DNA from: Patulibacter brassicae
GTDB lineage: Bacteria; Actinomycetota; Thermoleophilia; Solirubrobacterales; Solirubrobacteraceae
DNA: 64,000 bases
NCBI RefSeq assembly: GCF_033949425.1
Contig: NZ_JAXAVX010000010.1
Span: 67,288-131,287 of the forward strand
Direction of reading: 5' to 3'
The stretch's first letter is position 1, and the number at the start of each line of letters is the position of its first letter. The position numbers and the translations under genes are program-made. Below are positions 28,374 through 36,974 of this stretch, one piece after another. Below the pieces are notes generated by a model. It was not told where the DNA came from. It did no database searches and saw nothing but the letters and a program-made list of their open reading frames with translations.

Positions 28374-30398
28374 CTACTTGCCCTGCCAGCGCGGCTCGCG
28401 CTTGGCGATGAAGGCGCCGATGCCCTCCTTGGCGTCCTCCGTGGCGAAGACGCTCGCGAAGCCGTCCTTCTCCGCCTGGATGCCGGCGTCGAGATCCGCG
28501 ACGGCCGAGGCCTTCTTGATCTCGGCGATCGCCAGCGGCGCCTGGCCGGCGAGGCGGCGCGCCCAGTTCAGCGCGACGTCGAGCAGCTCGTGGTCCGGGA
28601 CCACGGTGTTCACGAGGCCGTGCGCGTACGCCTCCTCGGCGAGGATCGGGTCGCCGACGAGGTTCAGCTCGAGCGCCTTCGCGTCGCCCACGAGGCGACG
28701 CAGCCGCTGCGTGCCGCCGAAGCCGGGGATGATCCCGAGCTTCACCTCGGGCTGGCCGAACACGGCCGAGCGGGCGGCGATCCGGACGTCCGCTGCGAGC
28801 GCGAGCTCCGACCCGCCGCCGAAGGCCAGCGAGTTCACCGCGGCGATCGTGACGATCTGGCTCTCGCCGAACTCGCGCAGCAGCGCGTGCGCGTCGTCGA
28901 GGAGCTTCGCGCTGTCCGGGCCGAGCGTCGTGAACGCCTTGATGTCGGCGCCGGCCGAGAAGACCTGCGACATCGGCGACGCCGAGGCGAGGACGAGCGC
29001 GCGGACGCCGTCGGCCTTCGCCGCGTCCCAGACCTTGCGCAGGTCGGCGACGAGGTCGGGCGAGATCGAGTTCACCGGCGGGTTGTCGAGCCAGGCGATC
29101 CGGACGCCGTGGTCGCGGGTCTCGACCTTGACGAGGGTGCCCGGCTGCTCGTCGTCGTACTGCGGGTAGACGTAGAAGCCCTGGCCGCTCTTGGCGCCCA
29201 GGCGGCCCTGCGCGACGAGGCGGCGCACGAGCACCGGGGCCTCGAAGCGGTCGCCGTAGCGCTCCTGCGCCTGCTCGAAGCGCTCGAGGATGACGTCGAG
29301 GCCGTCGGCGTCGGCCTTCAGGAGGGGCGGCAGGATGCCGCGGCGCGGGTCCAGGCCGGTGCCGGCCGCCATGCCGAGGTCGATGTCGCGGTGGTTCGCG
29401 TCGCCGTCCTCGATCAGCAGCGACGCCTCGCGGACCTGCGCGAGGTGCGACAGGTTGACGAGCTCGTCGATGTCCGGGTCGGCGTCGCCGTCGACGTTCG
29501 GGCTGCCGTCGGCCTTGAAGAAGCCCTCGCCGGTCTTCGCGCCGAGGTCGCCCTGGGCGACGAGCTCCTGCTGGCGCTTGTGGACGTAGAAGCGGGCGGC
29601 GCCGGACGTGTCGCCCTCGTCGACCTCCTCGACCATCTGCTCCTGGAGGTGCAGCGACGGGTCCAGTCCGAGGGAGTGCAGCAGGAAGAACGGCCCCATC
29701 GGCAGCGCGCGACCGCGCAGGCCCTCGTCGATCTTCTGGATCGACAGGCCGTTCTCCTCCTGCGCCCGGAAGACCTCGGAGAGGCCCGCGGCGAGCAGGC
29801 GGTTGACGGTGAAGCCCGGGCCCTCGCCGACGACGATCGGCTGCTTCTTCGTCGCCTGGGCGAACGCGTAGGTCGTCGCGATCGTCTCGGGGGAGGTGAG
29901 CTCGCCCTCGACGATCTCCAGCAGCGGCATGACCGACGCCGGGAAGAAGTAGTGGGTGCCGACGACCTTGTCGGGGCGGGTCGTGGCGACCGCGATGTCG
30001 GTGATCGCGAGGCCCGAGGTGTTCGAGGCGAGGATCGCGTGGCCCGGCGTGACCGCGTCGAGCTCGGCGAAGACCGCCTGCTTGATCTCGAGCTTCTCCG
30101 GGACGGCCTCGATGACGAAGTCGACGTCGCCGAACCCGTCGTAGGTCAGCGTGCCGTGGATGCGACCGATGATCTCCTCGATCGCCGCGTCGGCCTGCTC
30201 CTGCGTGAGCTTCTTGCGCTTGACCTGCTTCTTGAAGGCCCCGGCGCTCGCCTGGCGCGCCGCCTCGATGCCCTGGTCGACGAGCTCCTGCTTGATGTCC
30301 TTCAGCACGACGTCGATGCCGGCAGCGGCGATGGTCTGGGCGATCTGCCCGCCCATCGTGCCCGCGCCGACGACTGCGGCCTTGAAGACGAACGACAT
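28374..30398 (-). CDS. Bifunctional 3-hydroxyacyl-CoA dehydrogenase / enoyl-CoA hydratase
   Basis: Beta-oxidation enzyme of 674 residues. Dehydrogenase domain first (NAD motif VVGAGTMGGQIA at 9-20), two dehydrogenase C-terminal repeats (about 190-290 and 310-405, the second ending RLGAKSGQGFYVYP), then a crotonase domain (430-674) with oxyanion motif GGGSELALAAD and the second Glu in QPEVKLGIIPGFGGTQRL. Both crotonase glutamates are kept, so hydratase activity is plausible. Domain order is the reverse of E. coli FadB/FadJ and like Bacillus FadN. No thiolase is adjacent. Confidence 0.92.
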   Translation of the reverse strand: MSFVFKAAVVGAGTMGGQIAQTIAAAGIDVVLKDIKQELVDQGIEAARQASAGAFKKQVKRKKLTQEQADAAIEEIIGRIHGTLTYDGFGDVDFVIEAVPEKLEIKQAVFAELDAVTPGHAILASNTSGLAITDIAVATTRPDKVVGTHYFFPASVMPLLEIVEGELTSPETIATTYAFAQATKKQPIVVGEGPGFTVNRLLAAGLSEVFRAQEENGLSIQKIDEGLRGRALPMGPFFLLHSLGLDPSLHLQEQMVEEVDEGDTSGAARFYVHKRQQELVAQGDLGAKTGEGFFKADGSPNVDGDADPDIDELVNLSHLAQVREASLLIEDGDANHRDIDLGMAAGTGLDPRRGILPPLLKADADGLDVILERFEQAQERYGDRFEAPVLVRRLVAQGRLGAKSGQGFYVYPQYDDEQPGTLVKVETRDHGVRIAWLDNPPVNSISPDLVADLRKVWDAAKADGVRALVLASASPMSQVFSAGADIKAFTTLGPDSAKLLDDAHALLREFGESQIVTIAAVNSLAFGGGSELALAADVRIAARSAVFGQPEVKLGIIPGFGGTQRLRRLVGDAKALELNLVGDPILAEEAYAHGLVNTVVPDHELLDVALNWARRLAGQAPLAIAEIKKASAVADLDAGIQAEKDGFASVFATEDAKEGIGAFIAKREPRWQGK

Positions 30399-30537
30399 GC
30401 GGCTTCCACTCCTCGGGGATCGATGACCGCGCCGGCGCGGCCTCGGGGCGGGCGCCGGCGGCGGCGCGAACACTATGCGCTCGCGCGTCCGGCGCGCGGT
30501 CGGGCCGGCCGAGCCAGCGCCGATCGGCCGGGCGCGA

Positions 30538-31038
30538 TCAGCCGCCGAGCTCGTGCCGCAGCGCGCTGACCGCCTCGGCGACCTCGTCGAGGGCCGGGAG
30601 GACCTCCTCCCGCAGGCGCTCCCGCTCGGCCTCGCCGGCCGGGGTCAGGCGGTAGAAGCGCCGGGAGCGCCGCACGGGATGCTCCCACTCGCCCGTGGCC
30701 AAGCCGTCCTCCTCCAGCGCGCGCAGGAGGGGGTACATCGTGTTCGGGTTGACCGTCACGAGCCCGGCGGAGAGCTCGCGGATCCGCTCGATCAGGCGAT
30801 TGCCGTACGCGGGCTCGGCCTCGTCCAGCAACTGCAGGACGAGCAGGCGCACGAGGCCCGCGCGGCGCAGCGCCCCCGCGAGCGGGTCCTGTCCCCCGCT
30901 CGTCCGGCTCCCGCCGCGTCCGGTGGGCGCCTCCCCGTGCGCCGGCGCGTCGGTGGCCGCCCGGGCCGCCTCGCGGGCGGCCTTCCGGGCCGCGCTGCGC
31001 CGGTCGAGGGAGGGCGAGGGGGACACGCCGTCCAGCAT
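30538..31038 (-). CDS. PadR family transcriptional regulator
   Basis: 166 residues. N-terminal 50 residues are disordered. The PadR winged helix runs from about 55 to 130: LVRLLVLQLLDEAEPAYGNRLI, the recognition region VNPNTMYPLLRALEEDGLA, and the wing RRFYRLTPAGEAE. A short C-terminal helix gives dimerisation. Usually represses a nearby transport or detoxification gene; no obvious target is adjacent. Divergent from the small membrane protein at 31169. Confidence 0.88.
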   Translation of the reverse strand: MLDGVSPSPSLDRRSAARKAAREAARAATDAPAHGEAPTGRGGSRTSGGQDPLAGALRRAGLVRLLVLQLLDEAEPAYGNRLIERIRELSAGLVTVNPNTMYPLLRALEEDGLATGEWEHPVRRSRRFYRLTPAGEAERERLREEVLPALDEVAEAVSALRHELGG

Positions 31039-31168
31039 CGCACGGCCACGGCGACGGCGGGGACGGCCGCCCCGGAGCCCCCTCGGGGAGCGCTCCGCGG
31101 CGGCGGCGGTCGTGGCGTCGCGGCGTGCGGCGTCCACGGCCGCCCGCCGGTCCGTCAGACTGCTCCGC

Positions 31169-31597
31169 GTGGGGACCGCCATCACGATCGTCGTCTTCAC
31201 GCTGGTCGTCGTCTCGGGGCTGGTCGCGATCGGCGTGCTGCTGAACGGCAAGGCCTTCGACCAGATCGGCGCCGGCGGGATGGACCTGCGCCCGCCCGCC
31301 GGGTCCGGCGGCAGCGGCGGCGCGGAGGAGTCGGCCGCGCTGCGCGAGGACGACATCCGGCAGATGCTCGAGGCGCGCAACCGGCGGCGCGTCGCCCGCG
31401 GCGAGCAGGCCGCCGACGTCGACGCCGAGCTGCGGCAGCTGCTCGACGACCGGCCCGCACGCAGCCACGACGCGGAGACGGTCGCCGAGGCCCGCGCGGT
31501 CGTCGACGCGCGCAACGCGCGCCGCCGCCGCCGTGGCGAGCCGGAGGGCGACGTCGAGCGGGAGGTCGCCGAGCTGCTCGAGCGCCTCGATCCGTAG
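31169..31597 (+). CDS. Small membrane-anchored protein with duplicated ARNxRR motif
   Basis: 142 residues from GTG. One transmembrane helix near the N-terminus (ITIVVFTLVVVSGLVAIGVLL). A Gly/Ser linker leads to a cytoplasmic-looking tail containing two similar segments: LEARNRRRVARGEQAADVDAEL and VDARNARRRRRGEPEGDVEREV, each ending in a short leucine-rich helix. The consensus is ARNxRRxxRGExxxDVxxExxxLL. Function unknown. Confidence 0.65.
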   Translation: MGTAITIVVFTLVVVSGLVAIGVLLNGKAFDQIGAGGMDLRPPAGSGGSGGAEESAALREDDIRQMLEARNRRRVARGEQAADVDAELRQLLDDRPARSHDAETVAEARAVVDARNARRRRRGEPEGDVEREVAELLERLDP

Positions 31598-31605
31598 GGA
31601 GAAGC

Positions 31606-31702
31606 GGGCCGGGTCCCGTCCCGGGCGACGGCGAGACCACCGTCCCAGCCACCGGGAACGTCACGGCCCGGGACACCCCGAGGGGCCGGGTCCCGTCCCG
31701 GG
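31606..31702. repeat. 20-bp direct repeat pair
   Basis: Two perfect 20-base copies (31606-31625 and 31683-31702), 57 bases apart, in the gap before the hydrolase gene. Each is partly self-complementary (GGGTCCC, CGGGACGGG on the other strand). Possible operator or recombination product; no function shown. Confidence 0.6.
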
Positions 31703-31801
31703 GCACCCGGAGGGGGCCTGCGGCTCGCGTTCACCGCACGGCCACGCCCGGGAGGCGGGATCTTCACCCGGCGGGCCCGGCGGCGGCGGCAGGGTCCGGC
31801 C

Positions 31802-32728
31802 GTGCGACCCGCCCGGCCCCTCCCGACTCGCGCCCCGCGGCCGACGGCCGGCCGGGCCGGTCCGGCCGCCGCCACGTCGGCGATCCGCCTCCCCGACGGA
31901 CGACGGCTCGGCTACGCCGACTACGGGCCCGCCGACGGCCGACCCGTCGTCTACCTGCACGGCGCCGTCGGGACGTCGCTGTCGCCCGACCCCCGCATGC
32001 TCGGGGTGCTGCACGGCCGCGGCATCCGGTTGATCGCGCCGTCCCGTCCGGGGTTCGGGACCTCGGACCCGCTGGCCGGGCGCCGCGTGCCGGACTGGCC
32101 CACCGACCTGCTCGCGCTCGTCGACGCGCTCGGGATCGGCCGGTTCGGGTTGCTGGCCGTCTCCGCCGGCGGCCCGTACGCCCTCGCCTGCGCGCACCAG
32201 GTGCCTGCGTCGCGCCTGCACGGCACGGTCGTGGCCGGCGGGATCGCACCCGTGGTCGGCCCCGGCGCCGCCGTGGCGACGACCCCCGCGCTGCGGCTGG
32301 GGCGCGTGCTCGTCCGCCGGCCCGCCGCCGCGCACCGCTGGGGCGACCGGCTCGTGGGGATCCTGCACCGCCACCCCGGGCTGCTCGGCACCGCGGTCGG
32401 GGTGCCCGCGTCGGGCGCGGACCGGCGGCGGCTCGACGCCGGGGAGCGCGGGCAGCTCGTGGCGGCGGCGCTCGCGGCGACGCGCCGCGGGGCCGGGCCG
32501 TTCCTGGCCGACCTCCGGCTCGTCCTGCAGCCGTGGGGCTTCGCCCTGGAGTCGGTGCGGGCGCCGGTCGTCCTCGTCCACGGTGCGCAGGACGCCACCG
32601 TGCCGGTCGCCCACGCCCGCGAGATCGAGCGCCGGCTGCCGCGCGGCCGGCTGCGGCTGCTGGCCGACGAGGGCCACTACCTGCTGCGCGCGCGGCTCGC
32701 CGACCTGCTCGACGAGCTCCCGGCGTGA
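31802..32728 (+). CDS. Alpha/beta hydrolase
   Basis: 308 residues from GTG. Alpha/beta fold: oxyanion region VVYLHGAVGTSLS, nucleophile Ser in LLAVSAGGPYAL (A-x-S-x-G in place of G-x-S-x-G), acid HGAQDATVPV and catalytic His in LADEGHYLLR. The first 25 residues are Arg/Pro-rich and the true start may be nearer TSAIRLPDGRRLGY, where no strong alternative is seen. Substrate unknown. Convergent with the lipoprotein gene. Confidence 0.85.
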   Translation: MRPARPLPTRAPRPTAGRAGPAAATSAIRLPDGRRLGYADYGPADGRPVVYLHGAVGTSLSPDPRMLGVLHGRGIRLIAPSRPGFGTSDPLAGRRVPDWPTDLLALVDALGIGRFGLLAVSAGGPYALACAHQVPASRLHGTVVAGGIAPVVGPGAAVATTPALRLGRVLVRRPAAAHRWGDRLVGILHRHPGLLGTAVGVPASGADRRRLDAGERGQLVAAALAATRRGAGPFLADLRLVLQPWGFALESVRAPVVLVHGAQDATVPVAHAREIERRLPRGRLRLLADEGHYLLRARLADLLDELPA

Positions 32729-32768
32729 GCGCTGGGCCGGCGTCCGCCGGCGCCGCCCCGCTCCGGGA

Positions 32769-33827
32769 TCAGGGCGCCAGCGAGGCGCAGCGCTGCAGGG
32801 CCTCGATGTCGCGCCCCGCGCGCTGGACGCAGGCCTCGTAGCTCGAGCCCGCGGCCCCGCCCCCGGACGACGAGCCGCCCGACGACGAGCTGCCCGACGA
32901 CGAGCCCCCCGACGACGAACCCGACGCGCCCGAGGACCCCGTGCCGCTGCCCGAGGCGCTGCCGGTCGAGCCCTGGAGCAGCTGCAGCGCGTCCTGGAGC
33001 TTCGGGGCGTTGCGCGGCGCCTCGATCTTCACGTCCTCGTTGATCTTGCTGAGGCCGAAGTCGAGGACGATCCGGCCGGACTTCAGCGTCGCGTCGAGCT
33101 TCATCCGGCGCAGCGCGCCGTCGCCGTCGGCCGCCCAGACGTCGATCGTCGCCTTCTGCAGGTCGCCGCGCAGCTGCTTGACCGTGTCGGCGGCCTGCTT
33201 GGCCTGGTCGGCCCCCGACGCCTTGCCCGCGCGATCGATGAGCTTCACGAGGTCGGTCGCGAGGCGGTCGCGGTCCACGCCCGCGCGGACGTGGGTGACG
33301 TCCTCGCCGGCGAGCTCCTCGTCGCCGACGGTCTTCGGATCCGTCAGCCACGAGCGCGGCGAGATGCCGAGCGAGGAGAACGAGAGCCCCTCCCCCTTGC
33401 GCTCGTCGTCCTGGAGGTCCTGGACGACGTCCTCGCCCACGAGGAACGGCTGGCCCCCGAGCTTCACGTAGGTCTTGCCGCCGACGTTCAGGAGGCCGAT
33501 CTGGCCCTGGCCCGCGGCGCCGCTGCCGCCACCGGCCGCGGCCAGCGCGCTGCCGAGGTCGACGGCGAAGTCGAACGCGGCGCCCTTGCCCTCGGTCTTG
33601 TACGGGCCCTTGAGGCCGAGCTTCAGCGGCTGGCCGCCCGCGGCCTCGCCGGAGAGGTCGAGCGAGACGTCGACGGTCGCGCTCTTGATCGGGTCGCCCT
33701 TGCCGAAGGCACGGGCGACGACGTCGGTGGCGGACTCCGACCCGCCGCACGCGGTGAGCGCGCCGGCGAGGCCGAGCAGGAGGACGAGCAGCGCGGGCAG
33801 GGCGCGCCGGCGGGAGCGAGCGTTCAT
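32769..33827 (-). CDS. Lipoprotein, LppX/LprG-like, with Ser/Gly-rich linker
   Basis: 352 residues. Lipobox LTAC with lipidated C27. The mature part (30-270) has alternating beta strands (VDVSLDLSGEA, LGLKGPYKTEG, IGLLNVGGKTYVKLGG) resembling the LppX/LprAFG lipid-binding fold of mycobacteria. A linker of Ser/Gly/Thr follows (about 290-330). The last 25 residues carry two cysteines (EACVQRAG, LQRCASLAP) that could form a disulfide. The lipid-binding role is inference from fold resemblance. Confidence 0.7.
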   Translation of the reverse strand: MNARSRRRALPALLVLLLGLAGALTACGGSESATDVVARAFGKGDPIKSATVDVSLDLSGEAAGGQPLKLGLKGPYKTEGKGAAFDFAVDLGSALAAAGGGSGAAGQGQIGLLNVGGKTYVKLGGQPFLVGEDVVQDLQDDERKGEGLSFSSLGISPRSWLTDPKTVGDEELAGEDVTHVRAGVDRDRLATDLVKLIDRAGKASGADQAKQAADTVKQLRGDLQKATIDVWAADGDGALRRMKLDATLKSGRIVLDFGLSKINEDVKIEAPRNAPKLQDALQLLQGSTGSASGSGTGSSGASGSSSGGSSSGSSSSGGSSSGGGAAGSSYEACVQRAGRDIEALQRCASLAP

Positions 33828-33942
33828 GGTCGGGCGGCGTGCACGGGAGCGGATCGAGGAGCTCCGGGGCCGGGCCGGGAGCGAACGTGAGCGCGGAGCA
33901 GGGCGCGGGCGAGAACCTGCGCGCTGCGCGAGGCGGCGAGCC

Positions 33943-33948
33943 TACCAT
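33943..33948 (+). promoter_or_regulatory. -10 element of C5-epimerase-like gene
   Basis: TACCAT six bases before the ATG at 33955. Confidence 0.45.
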
Positions 33949-33954
33949 CGCCCG

Positions 33955-35301
33955 ATGCGCCTCCGGACGCCCCTCTCGGCCGGGCGCGCGACGTCCCGGG
34001 TCGCCGCCCCAGCGGCCCTCGTCGCCGCGCTCGTGCTCGCCGCTCCCCCGTCGTCGTCCCTCGCTCCGCCCGCCGCGCAGGCGGCGAAGAGCACGGCGAA
34101 GAAGAAGCCCAAGCGGACCGTGGAGGGGGAGCTCACCCGCCTGCGCCGGGCCGGCTCGATCACGCTCGCCGACCGGCGGGCGTGGCGCGCGACGTACCGG
34201 CAGGCGCGGGCCGCCGTTCGGTCCCTGCCGAAGCGCAGCACCGCGGCGCGGGAGCTGCAGGGCGTGCTGGACAACACCGAGGACATGGCCCGCCGGGGGC
34301 GGATCAGCGCGTCGCTGGCCCCGAGCGTCTTCCTGACGCTGCAGGTCAACCGCGACTGGTGGACGTCGCGCCCGATCCCCGTGGCCGGCTCCCGGCCGAC
34401 CGTCCCGGGCAGCCCGCTCGTCTGGCAGTACTACGTGGGCGAGGGGCTGCAGATCCAGTGGCTCGGGACGTTCGGGCTGGCCAACGCGCTCGGGACGACG
34501 ACGAACCCGGAGAAGCTCGCCCAGCAGCAGGCGATCGGCGACGAGGCGCTGCGCCTGGCCTCCAGCCGCGCGGGCGGCCCGAGCTGGCAGTACCTCTTCG
34601 ACTTCGGCGGCGGCGCGCCACCGTGGGGCTCGGGGATGGCCCAGATCACCGGGATGCAGGCGCTGACGCGCCTCGCCGGGCGCACCGGCCAGGCCGGCCA
34701 CCGCACGACCGCGCTGCGGGCCGTCTCGCTCGTGCGCCGCGCCCCCACGAGCGGCGCGCGGTACAAGCGCCCCGCCGGCGACCACATCCTGCTCTACACG
34801 TTCACCCGCATGCGGGTCCTGAACGCCTTCGCGCAGTCCGTGTCCGGCCTGCGCGAGGTCGCGCTCAGCACCGGCGACGCGAAGGTCGGCGCCGCCTACG
34901 TGCGGGCGGAGCGCGAGCTGCGCGCCGAGCTGCCCGCCTACGACACGGGGCGCTGGACGCGCTACAGCCTCGGCGGGGCGAACGCGACCGTCTCGTACCA
35001 CGTGCTCTCGCGGGATCTCGTGCGCGGGCTCTGCAAGGCGCTGGAGGCCGACGCGGTCGCGTTCGCGGCCGGCCAGCCGGTCCCCGCGGGGGTGGCCCCG
35101 CCGCCCGCCGCCCCCTACTGCGCCGCCGCCGAGCGCTACACCGCGTACCTGCAGAGGACCCCGAACGGCCCGGGCGCGAAGGCGCGGAGCCGTGCCGCCG
35201 GCGGCGCCGCGACCGCGCCGCCGCCGCGGGAGGAGCCGACCGTCGGCCTCGCGGACGGGCTGCTGCAGCCCGGCCCGGGCGAGTCGCCCGCGGATCGCTG
35301 A
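33955..35301 (+). CDS. Secreted D-glucuronyl C5-epimerase-like protein
   Basis: 448 residues. Signal peptide 1-43 (ends AQAA-KS). The catalytic-looking domain (about 130-390) has the alternating aromatic pattern of the C5-epimerase C-terminal family: VWQYYVGEGLQIQWLGTFG, WQYLFDFGGGAPPWGSGMAQ, a LLYTFTRMRVLNAFAQS helix and SYHVLSRDLVRGLC. In animals this domain converts glucuronic to iduronic acid in heparan; in bacteria the substrate is unknown, presumably a uronic-acid surface polymer. The last 50 residues are Pro/Ala-rich. Divergent from the lipoprotein gene. Confidence 0.72.
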   Translation: MRLRTPLSAGRATSRVAAPAALVAALVLAAPPSSSLAPPAAQAAKSTAKKKPKRTVEGELTRLRRAGSITLADRRAWRATYRQARAAVRSLPKRSTAARELQGVLDNTEDMARRGRISASLAPSVFLTLQVNRDWWTSRPIPVAGSRPTVPGSPLVWQYYVGEGLQIQWLGTFGLANALGTTTNPEKLAQQQAIGDEALRLASSRAGGPSWQYLFDFGGGAPPWGSGMAQITGMQALTRLAGRTGQAGHRTTALRAVSLVRRAPTSGARYKRPAGDHILLYTFTRMRVLNAFAQSVSGLREVALSTGDAKVGAAYVRAERELRAELPAYDTGRWTRYSLGGANATVSYHVLSRDLVRGLCKALEADAVAFAAGQPVPAGVAPPPAAPYCAAAERYTAYLQRTPNGPGAKARSRAAGGAATAPPPREEPTVGLADGLLQPGPGESPADR

Positions 35302-35368
35302 GCCGGTCCGGGACGGCGGTCGCGCCGTCCCGGGACCGCGACGCCCGGACGGCCGCGACCCGGCCTCG

Positions 35369-35374
35369 TAGACT
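35369..35374 (+). promoter_or_regulatory. -10 element of ArsA-like operon
   Basis: TAGACT eleven bases before the ATG at 35386. Confidence 0.4.
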
Positions 35375-35385
35375 CCCGCGGCACG

Positions 35386-36576
35386 ATGGCGCCGGGGCCA
35401 CGGATCGTGCTCTACACGGGCAAGGGCGGGGTCGGCAAGACCTCGGTCGCCGCCGCGACCGCGCGGCGGCTCGCCGCCGACGGCCGGCGCGTGCTCGTCC
35501 TCTCGACCGACCCGGCGCACAGCCTCGCCGACGTGCTCGGTCGCCCGATCGGCGCGGAGCCGACGGCGGTCGCCGAGCGGCTCGACGGGCTCCAGGTCGA
35601 CCCGCAGGCCGAGCTGACCCGCCACTGGTCGGCGGTCCGCGCGTGGGCCGGTCGCAGCCTCGTCGGGCGCGGCGTCGACCGGATCTCCGCCCAGGAGCTC
35701 ACGGTGCCCCCGGGGCTGGAGGAGCTGCTCGCGCTGCTGCGGATCGTCGAGCTGCGCGACCGCGGCGACCACGACGCGATCGTCGTCGACTGCGCGCCCG
35801 CCGGCGAGACGCTGCGCCTGCTCGCCTTCCCCGAGATCGCCCGCTGGTGGCTGGACCGGATCGTCCCCCGCCAGGGCGAGCTGCTCGGCGCCGCCCGGCC
35901 GCTCGCCCGGGCCGTCCTGGACATCACGGTCCCGGACGGGGAGGTCCTCGACGAGCTCGGGCGCCTGATGGCGAACCTCCTCGCCATGCGCGAGCTGCTC
36001 TGCGACGGCGACGCGCTGAGCGTCCGGCTCGTCACGACCGCCGACCGGATCGTCGTCGACGAGGCCCGCCGCACGTACACGTACCTCTCGCTGCACGGCA
36101 TCGCAACCGACGCGATCGTCGTGAACCGGCTCTTCCCCGCCGACGTCGGCGCGTACTTCGCCGGCTGGCGCGACCGCCAGCAGGCGCTGCTGGAGGAGAT
36201 CGACGCCGCGTTCGCCCCCCTGCCGGTCCTGCGGGCGCCGTACTACGACGCCGAGGTCATCGGCGACGCCGCCCTGGACCGGCTCGCGGCGGCGCTGTAC
36301 CCCGACCACGATCCCGCGGCCCGCCTGCACCCCGGCCACGGGCGCGAGCTCGTCGTCGAGGGCGACGTCGCGCGGCTGCGGATCGCCGTCGGCCTGGCGG
36401 AGCGGGGCGAGGTCGGGCTGCGGCGCTCCGGCGACGAGCTCGTCGTCGAGGTCGCCGGCCGGCGGCGAACGGTCCTGTTGCCCGACCCGATCGCGCACTA
36501 TCGTCCCCACGAGGCCACCCTCCGCGACGGGACGCTCGAGGTGACCCTCCGCGCGCCGGTGGCCGCCGAGCGATGA
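35386..36576 (+). CDS. ArsA/GET3 family ATPase
   Basis: 396 residues, single ATPase domain. Deviant Walker A GKGGVGKT (12-19), switch I STDPAHSLADVLG, and switch II VDCAPAGETLRLLAFPE. A C-terminal beta domain (320-396) resembles the HSP20-like C-terminal domain of actinobacterial and cyanobacterial ArsA homologues (LRIAVGLAERGEVGLRRSGDELVVEVAGRR). No arsenic genes are near, so a targeting or maturation role for membrane proteins is more likely than arsenite export. First gene of a three-gene unit with ATGA overlaps. Confidence 0.88.
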   Translation: MAPGPRIVLYTGKGGVGKTSVAAATARRLAADGRRVLVLSTDPAHSLADVLGRPIGAEPTAVAERLDGLQVDPQAELTRHWSAVRAWAGRSLVGRGVDRISAQELTVPPGLEELLALLRIVELRDRGDHDAIVVDCAPAGETLRLLAFPEIARWWLDRIVPRQGELLGAARPLARAVLDITVPDGEVLDELGRLMANLLAMRELLCDGDALSVRLVTTADRIVVDEARRTYTYLSLHGIATDAIVVNRLFPADVGAYFAGWRDRQQALLEEIDAAFAPLPVLRAPYYDAEVIGDAALDRLAAALYPDHDPAARLHPGHGRELVVEGDVARLRIAVGLAERGEVGLRRSGDELVVEVAGRRRTVLLPDPIAHYRPHEATLRDGTLEVTLRAPVAAER

Positions 36577-36974
36577 GCCACGCGACCCCCAGCACCGACG
36601 ACCCGCTCGACGAGCTGCGCCGCCGCGTGCACGCCACGCAGGAGGCCGCCGAGCGCCTCCACGCCGAGGCCGAGGCCGCCCGCGCCGCCGAGGCCGCCGG
36701 CGAGGTCCCGCCCGCCGGCTGGGCCTCGGCGCAGGAGCGCGCCTCGCGCGCCGACGAGGTCTCGGCGCTCGCGTCGCTCCTGCGCGCGCTGCGCGACCTG
36801 CTCCCCGACGAGCTCCAGGCGCAGGTCACCGAGGTCCTGCGGCAGCTGCTGCTGCTCGTCCGCGCGATCCTGGACTGGTGGGTCGCCCGCCTGGAGCCCG
36901 GCGCGGCCCCCGGCGGCCTCGGCGCGTCCCGACCGGCCGCCGCCTCCGACGTCGAGGACATCCCGATCGGATGA
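36573..36974 (+). CDS. Hypothetical protein coupled to ArsA-like ATPase
   Basis: 133 residues. N-terminal half is a charged helix (DELRRRVHATQEAAERLHAEAEAARA). The second half has a hydrophobic amphipathic region (LLRALRDLLPDELQAQV, LRQLLLLVRAILDWWVARL) that could attach to the membrane. ATG overlaps the stop of the ATPase gene, so translation is probably coupled. Family not recognised. Confidence 0.7.
   Translation: MSHATPSTDDPLDELRRRVHATQEAAERLHAEAEAARAAEAAGEVPPAGWASAQERASRADEVSALASLLRALRDLLPDELQAQVTEVLRQLLLLVRAILDWWVARLEPGAAPGGLGASRPAAASDVEDIPIG

Noticed and set aside
32677..36510. 1277-codon minus-strand frame through the lipoprotein, C5-epimerase-like and ArsA-like genes
   Set aside because: Shadow of three well-supported genes; no recognisable domain.
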